From: Paraescarpia echinospica
Taxonomy: Eukaryota > Annelida > Polychaeta > Sabellida > Siboglinidae
Length of the DNA stretch: 64,000 bases
Direction: 5' to 3'
Assembly (NCBI GenBank): GCA_020002185.1
Contig: CM034539.1
Location: 30,521,750 to 30,585,749 of the forward strand
Shown piece after piece: positions 58,486 through 64,000 of this stretch. The notes beneath the pieces are model-generated. The model had not been told where the DNA came from. It saw nothing but the letters and a program-made list of their open reading frames with translations, and made no database searches. Position numbers and translations under genes: made by a program. The first letter of the stretch is position 1. Every line of letters starts with the position of its first letter.

Positions 58486-61400
58486 AGATTTAACAAGATT
58501 GCCACCCTGAGAATTAACTCTAGGTGGCAGGTGGACAAGGAAGCCCTTTGGCTTATCGAGAGTCCGACCCTTTTATATATGTGTATCCCGCCCTTCTGAG
58601 GTATGTGTCGATTTTATTTTTAAACATATTCACGCTACTAGCACTCACACAATCAGCAGATAATCTGTTCCATTCATTTATAGTCCTTTGTGAAAATTAG
58701 AACTTTCTTATATCTAATCTACACTGCTCCTTTGCTAATGTAACTTCATGTCCTCTAGTCCTTCTATCTTTCTTAACTGAGAAGAAAATATTTCTATCGA
58801 TATTTTCATAACCATTCATTATTTTAAACACTTCTATCTGATCTCCTCTCAATCTCCTAGTCTCTAGTGTAACTAAGATCCCTCAGTTTGGTATCCTTTT
58901 AGTTACTCTCCTCTGTACTCTTTCTAGCATATCTATATCCTTCCTGCGATATGGCATCCACGCTTGAATACAATATTCTAAATGAGGCCTAGCTATTGCT
59001 TTGTACAGCGGTATTATTAGCTCTTTTTCCTTATACGTTATGTTTCGCCTAATTAATCCAAGGATTTGATTTCCCTTTGAAGCTGTAATTCCGCACTGCT
59101 CTGTAACCTTCATATCAGCACTAATGGTTAACCCTAAGTTCTTTTCTTTTACATGAGTACTTAGTACAGTACCCCCCATTGTATATTCTTCCTCTTCGTT
59201 CCCATGTCCTGCGTGGAGGCATTTACATTTCCCAAAATTGAACAGCATTTGCCACTTTTCCGACCATTTGATCAACTTGTCAAGATCATCTAGTAAATGT
59301 TGTCTCTCTCCTTTTGTATTATCCGCAAATTTCAACCCCTTACTTGTTATTTCATTGTCCAAATCGTTGATATATATTAAGAATAATATAGGTCCTAGTA
59401 CTGATCCCTGTGGTACCCCACTCAATACCGATTTCCAGTTTGAAGCCTCCCCATCAACTACTACACGTTGTCTTCTGTCAATCAGCCATTTTTCTATCCA
59501 GTTTATTATACCATTTCCTATGCCATGGGCCTTTAGTTTAAGCAGTAATCTTTGATGTGGTACTTTGTCGAAAGCTTTTTGAAAATCTAAGTAGACGATA
59601 TCTACTGGTGATCCCTCATCTACCCACTTAGTGATGTCTTCAAAAAAACATAACATATTTGTTAAGCATGACCTCGCTTTAAAAAACCCATGTTGAGATG
59701 GGTTTATCAAATTATATTTAACAAGAAAATCCACCATGTGATCTTTAATTAGTCTTTCTAATAATTTGCAAATCACTGATGTTAAACTCACTGGTCTATA
59801 GTTCTCCGACTTGTTTCTCGAACCTTTTTTAAATAACGGTATAATGTTTGCCTCTTTCCATTCTAAAGGAACCACTCCCTCTTCTAATGACAAATTGAAA
59901 ATTGTTGCAAGCGGTATGCTAATTTGTTCTACAATTTCGAATAGTAGTTTGGGCGGAATCCCATCCATTCCAGGTGATTTATTATCCTTCATAGCCCTTA
60001 TTTTCTTAGCTACCATTTCCGGGGTTACAATTAATTGTCCTAAATAGTCTGAATCTGCCCCCTTGAACTTAGCCTCTGGTACTGGCAGTGAACTAATATC
60101 TTCCCTGGTAAACACTGAACTAAAGTACTCATTCAGGTCTTCTGCCATTAAGAATCCCTCTGATATTATATTTCCTTCTAGAGGACCGACCTTATCTTGA
60201 ACTTTCTGTCTGCTTCGAACATACGCATAAAAACTCTTGCTGTCATGTTTTATATTACTAGCTAATTGTTGTTCATAGCTTCTCTTTGAATTTCTAATTT
60301 CAGCTGTAGCTTGGTTAAGTGCTTCTTTATAACTGTTGTAGTCTTCATCATTTCCAGTACAACTATATGACTTCCACATCATTTGTTTATACTTAATTTT
60401 TCTAATGGCTTTTTTCGTTAAGTGTTTTTTTTGGACTGTTTCCCTTGTTTTTTGAAAAATACAAATTTATCAACTATGCACTTAATTTCACTGTTTAATA
60501 TATTCTAGCATTCTGTTGCTGTCTTATTCTTCAGTGTGTTATTCCAGTCTATCTTTTCTAAATATTTCCTCATGTCCTTATACCTTCCTTTGTGTCGTTT
60601 CTGATTTTACTTTGATGGTAAAATGTATCTGGTTGTGATCACTACTCCCCAGTGGCTCACATATCTTGACATTGTCAACTAATTCATTCTGTGAGGACAA
60701 AACTATGTCTAACACATTCTCACCCCTGGTTGGTTCTAGCACATGTTGAGAAAGGAAAGTATCTTGAACTAAAACTAAAAACTTGTGGTCCTCACTCCCC
60801 ATACTCTGTAGATTTCCGTTGTATATGCCCGTGGTTAAAATCCCCCATAATAATACAGTCTCGTTTGCTTACTTCACTTATAGCGTTTTGTATTTATTCA
60901 TTCTCTTTTATGCTTATGTTTGGACTTCGATAAACTAACCCAACTGTTAACGTTGAGTTTCCTGTAACTATGTTACACCAAACAGCTTCTTCGCAATCTG
61001 CTTCTCTTTCTAATTTTATTTCATAATCCTGGATAGATTCTTTAATATATAAAATAACTCCACCTCCCTTTCTTCCTATTCTATCTTTCCTAAACATTAC
61101 ATATCCTGTCAGTCCCAATTCGGCATCTGATATATCGGTGGTGGTCCAGGATTCAGTTATACCTATTATGTGAGGGTCAATATCTTCTATCATAATGTTT
61201 CGTTCATTTCTTTTGTTTACTATACTCTGTGTTTTTAAACAAACACATTTATATCCAGCTTCAGAAGAGTTTTTCAAACTGTTCTTAGCTGAATTATTTG
61301 TGCTGTCTTTATCTATGCCTCCAGTTTCAGGCTTTTCTGTGAGTCCCCTTGCGAATCTAGTTTAAATAGATGCAACCTGTCCCACTGTCAACAGATCGCA

Positions 61401-61535
61401 GCACGTTCTCTGAGAAAACTGCTGCCCCCTTTCCACTAAGATGGAGGCCATCTCTCATGTACATATCTTCCCTCCCAACAAAGTATCCCCATATATCTGT
61501 GAATCCCACCCCCTCTTAGGTATAGGTTTGTAAAT
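58486..61535 (-). mobile_element. CR1/L2-like LINE, longest copy (ORF1 end, endonuclease, RT)
   Basis: Minus-strand, same family as 32,950-35,020. From its 5' side: an ORF1 end with GREDMYMRDGLHLSGKGAAV (SGNH-esterase type) stopping near 61,370; an apurinic-type endonuclease (61,277-60,578) with IDPHIIGITESW, GGGVILYIKES, GLVYRSP, a MGDFN block near 60,840 in a broken stretch, and LGSSDHNQIHF; and an RT (60,382-58,883) with YLDFQKAFDKVPHQ, SGVPQGSVLGPILFL and FADNTK where FADDTK is expected. Stops and frameshifts split the endonuclease, and about 11 residues after the active site are missing. Truncated at 5', dead. Confidence 0.88.
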
Positions 61536-61948
61536 CTAAAACAAAATGAAAATACATAACAAACCTGACTAATACCTTGTGTACCTTTGTCAGATCAACC
61601 TTTCTTACGTACTATTCTTGCATAAACAACTTTGCCATTCTCACAAAACATTTTATTGGCCAGAATTTAAATGAACATTTTTAACGACTTGTAACGCCAA
61701 AAACCACCTTATTAACAAACAACTTATTGCGATTGCATATCTACATAGGAATATAAATCGCTGTTCCCATGAGTATGCAAATTAGCTCATTTTTCATCCA
61801 CCCCACATCCAAGTAATACAATCCTCAACTTTTGCAAAGGTATGTTGAGTTTTCACAAGGATATGGCACACAGTTACTTTAGGACCAGTGGCTACCTATA
61901 ATGTAGAAGATGAGAGAAATCAGAAGCTTCTCAGTAGAATACACTCAC

Positions 61949-62031
61949 CTGGGATCACAGCGATATCACGGGCGTTGGTGAAAAGGTCACTGTTGACATT
62001 GTTGCTTCCATCTAGCTGAACTGAGTAAAGT
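61949..62031 (-). CDS. YWTD-like propeller III, exon 6 (last; rest beyond window)
   Basis: 83-base exon, acceptor TTTTTCAG, donor CCAG/GTGAGT, phase 2 to 1. It reads LYSVQLDGSNNVNSDLF and NARDIAVIP. The LDGSNN strand followed by ARDIAV is closer to the class B consensus than the two downstream paralogues. The upstream intron (AAAGAATGCAT near the acceptor) still resembles theirs, so this is a third, older propeller copy. Its exons 1-5 should lie above position 64,000. Confidence 0.72.
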
Positions 62032-62574
62032 CTGAAAAAGAATGCATCCCCACCATGCCATCAATATATCGGCTTGATAAATGTACAAATTAAGGTACAA
62101 TCATACCATAACATACTACATTTCAATACTTATTGTCAATTAACATACCGAAATGCATGTCCAAATTAATAGTGTACTTTGTTATAGCACTGTCTTAATT
62201 CATCTCTCTCTAGGTTTTTCTCCTACTTCTACAGCACTCAGTCCATTTCTATACACATCCAAATTTCTGTGTTTCCCCTTATTTCTAGATCACTTATTTT
62301 GCCTCTTCATATAATTCATTATCAACACATTTTATGCAAATGTGTTTCCATCAGGATGTTCAAATAGCTATGATATATAAAAATAAGTAAGCGAGCAAAA
62401 AACGTACAACTCAAAAACACATCCAAAACACAAAATTCAACGGGTCGTTATCACGCTTATGGTTCATCTGATCCTTACGATCAGGTATCATCTGAAAGCT
62501 TACATTTACAGTTATTCTAGCATATTAAATGTTTCCTGATAATCATTCCTAAAATAACATATAACTGTGTTATT

Positions 62575-62905
62575 TTTGATGTTTTCACACAGCTATACAA
62601 TGTTATTTTTTGTTTACACACTGCTACACAATGTTATTTTTATGTTTACACACTGCTACACAATGTTATTTTTTATGTTTACACAATGCTACACAATGTT
62701 ATTTTTTATTTTACACACTGCTATACAATGATATTTGTTATGTTTACACACTGCTATACAATGTTATTTTTTATGTTTACACACTGCTATACAATGTTAT
62801 TTTTGATGTTTACACACTGCTATACAATGTTATTTTTGATGTTTACACACTGCTATACAATGTTATTTTTGATGTTTACACACTGCTATACAATGTTATT
62901 TTGTC
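62575..62905. repeat. 33-bp minisatellite, ~10 copies
   Basis: Unit ATGTTTACACACTGCTATAC plus AATGTTATTTTTG, with small length changes in the first units and three identical ones at the end. Reading frames over it (YTLLYNVIF) are artefacts of the repeat. Confidence 0.92.
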
Positions 62906-64000
62906 AATATATGTGCCACTTTATAATTTGCATAACATTATCACATGTACTTCATCAGTTCTTGATCGCTTACAGCATGACACCCAGAATGCATTGTATA
63001 CGATTAACTGTCCTATGACTGTGAGTATGTACAAAGTTGTTTTAAGAGACATGACAACACAGAGATGTTTGTTTTCCACTATTTCTCTAGGTGGCATTAT
63101 TGTTACCTTACCACTAAGGACTAGGAAAACGTGATATTTCCCCTGTTATGCAATAGATTGAAATTAAAAAAAATTGGCAAGTGATATGAATATAAAATGG
63201 TACATCTGTGATCTGCATTCCAATGTAATCATAGTCGATGATTGGCAAAGTAGCACATATAATAGGATAGGATACAGCCTACGGCCTTGTCCAATTATTT
63301 GTGCTATTCCACCACTACCTCATATGAATACAGTGGGATGCAATTCACAAATGTAACATCTGATATAACCATTTTAATGTGAAAGAAGTTAGCAAAGCTA
63401 CACATATATGGTTTATAGTGTACTACTAGGATAACAACATTTTTACTAGTTGTACTCACATAATTCGAGGCTATATTTGGTCGAGATAGATCATAGAAAT
63501 TTGTGGTGCAGAAAAGTTGATAAACAAGTGGAATTACTGATTGATAAGTATTATTCTTGCCTTAATATCATTCATAAAGTTGCAGTAAACATATATTGAG
63601 TAGCAGTTGTGCTTAAAGTCAGTTAGTTAAAGTATTTTAGAACACCTTAGTATAGTGAGTGATAATAGGGTAACTTAGCTTTCGCTAAGTTGTAAACAAG
63701 ATTTAACAAACCTGATTATGTGGTAGAATATATAGGAGATAAAGTAACAACCATCAAACTACTTACATAAGATAATATCTGTGTAAGCCAGTACTTGCTA
63801 GATATTCTGATTAGGTAGCATTGTTGTTCAAATTAAGCAAGGGCGATAGTCGGGCGGCGTAACCTAAATAAATAATGCAGCCTAACGTAACGTAATTGAT
63901 TGTATTTAAATTAGGTCACTATCGGTAATGTTAGCGTTCGTGATAAAATAAATAGTCGGCTGTGTAATTGAAATCTGTAACATAAAGTGTGCTGTAGTAC

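Larger units (their letters stand above)
61536..64000. other. Intron around propeller III exon 6; no other gene seen
   Basis: Apart from the exon at 61,949-62,031 and the minisatellite at 62,575, this is AT-rich sequence without recognised coding or mobile features. I looked for the counterpart of propeller exon 5 and did not find it before the edge. Confidence 0.55.

Noticed and set aside
62610..63134. 174-codon frame with YTLLYNVIF repeats
   Set aside because: The repeated part is the 33-bp minisatellite and the rest has no recognisable features. A possible plus-strand exon at about 62,972-63,018 (CTTACAG ... GTGAGT) was considered but has no domain and no partner exon.
63174..63356. 60-codon plus frame near the right edge
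   Set aside because: No domain, no splice context and unremarkable composition.

Overview
The window looks like AT-rich genomic DNA from an invertebrate animal. Single-domain exons with GT-AG borders are separated by 0.5-3 kb introns full of non-LTR retrotransposons, terminal-inverted-repeat elements and satellites. There is no bacterial-style gene packing, no CRISPR array and no rRNA or tRNA gene that I recognise. The species cannot be named from the sequence alone.

The main content is one large multi-exon gene, or a tight cluster of paralogues, on the minus strand and open at both window edges. I found no convincing start codon, stop codon or promoter. Read 5' to 3' on the minus strand (high to low coordinates) the exons are: the last exon of a YWTD-type (LDL-receptor class B-like) beta-propeller at 62.0 kb; two nearly identical CCP/sushi exons at 48.5 and 45.9 kb; a complete six-exon propeller (II) from 44.9 to 32.0 kb; a CCP exon at 30.0 kb; a second complete six-exon propeller (I) from 29.0 to 20.4 kb; and 15 intact plus 3 broken CCP exons from 19.0 to 0.4 kb. 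All listed exon junctions agree in phase: every CCP exon is phase 1-1, and the propeller exons run 1-1-1-2-1-2-1. The predicted product is an extracellular protein of alternating propellers and CCP modules ending in a long CCP stalk, as in adhesion, complement-like or self/non-self receptors. That role is inference.

Region 1-17 kb is a nested tandem array. A ~2.55-kb unit carrying a CCP pair (A and B types) runs through the first 7.7 kb; its third copy has lost the B exon. A ~2.9-kb unit carrying an A' exon, a B exon and a truncated A exon runs from 7.8 to 16.8 kb. Region 19.2-46.85 kb is a head-to-tail duplication of a whole propeller plus CCP block: copy I is 19,218-30,937 and copy II is 30,938-46,849. 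Copy II later gained a CR1-like LINE inside its 60-bp minisatellite, while copy I lost about 2.7 kb. Region 45.5-50.8 kb is a more recent 2.65-kb tandem duplication that doubled one CCP exon.

Region 46.9-55.5 kb is mostly a head-to-tail series of degraded plus-strand LINEs with hairpin 3' ends. Region 55.7-58.3 kb holds a possible DNA-transposon remnant and a second LINE remnant. Region 58.5-61.5 kb is the longest retrotransposon, a minus-strand CR1/L2-like LINE with an SGNH-type ORF1 end, an endonuclease and a reverse transcriptase, all damaged. From 61.5 kb to the end there is intron with one propeller exon and a 33-bp minisatellite.
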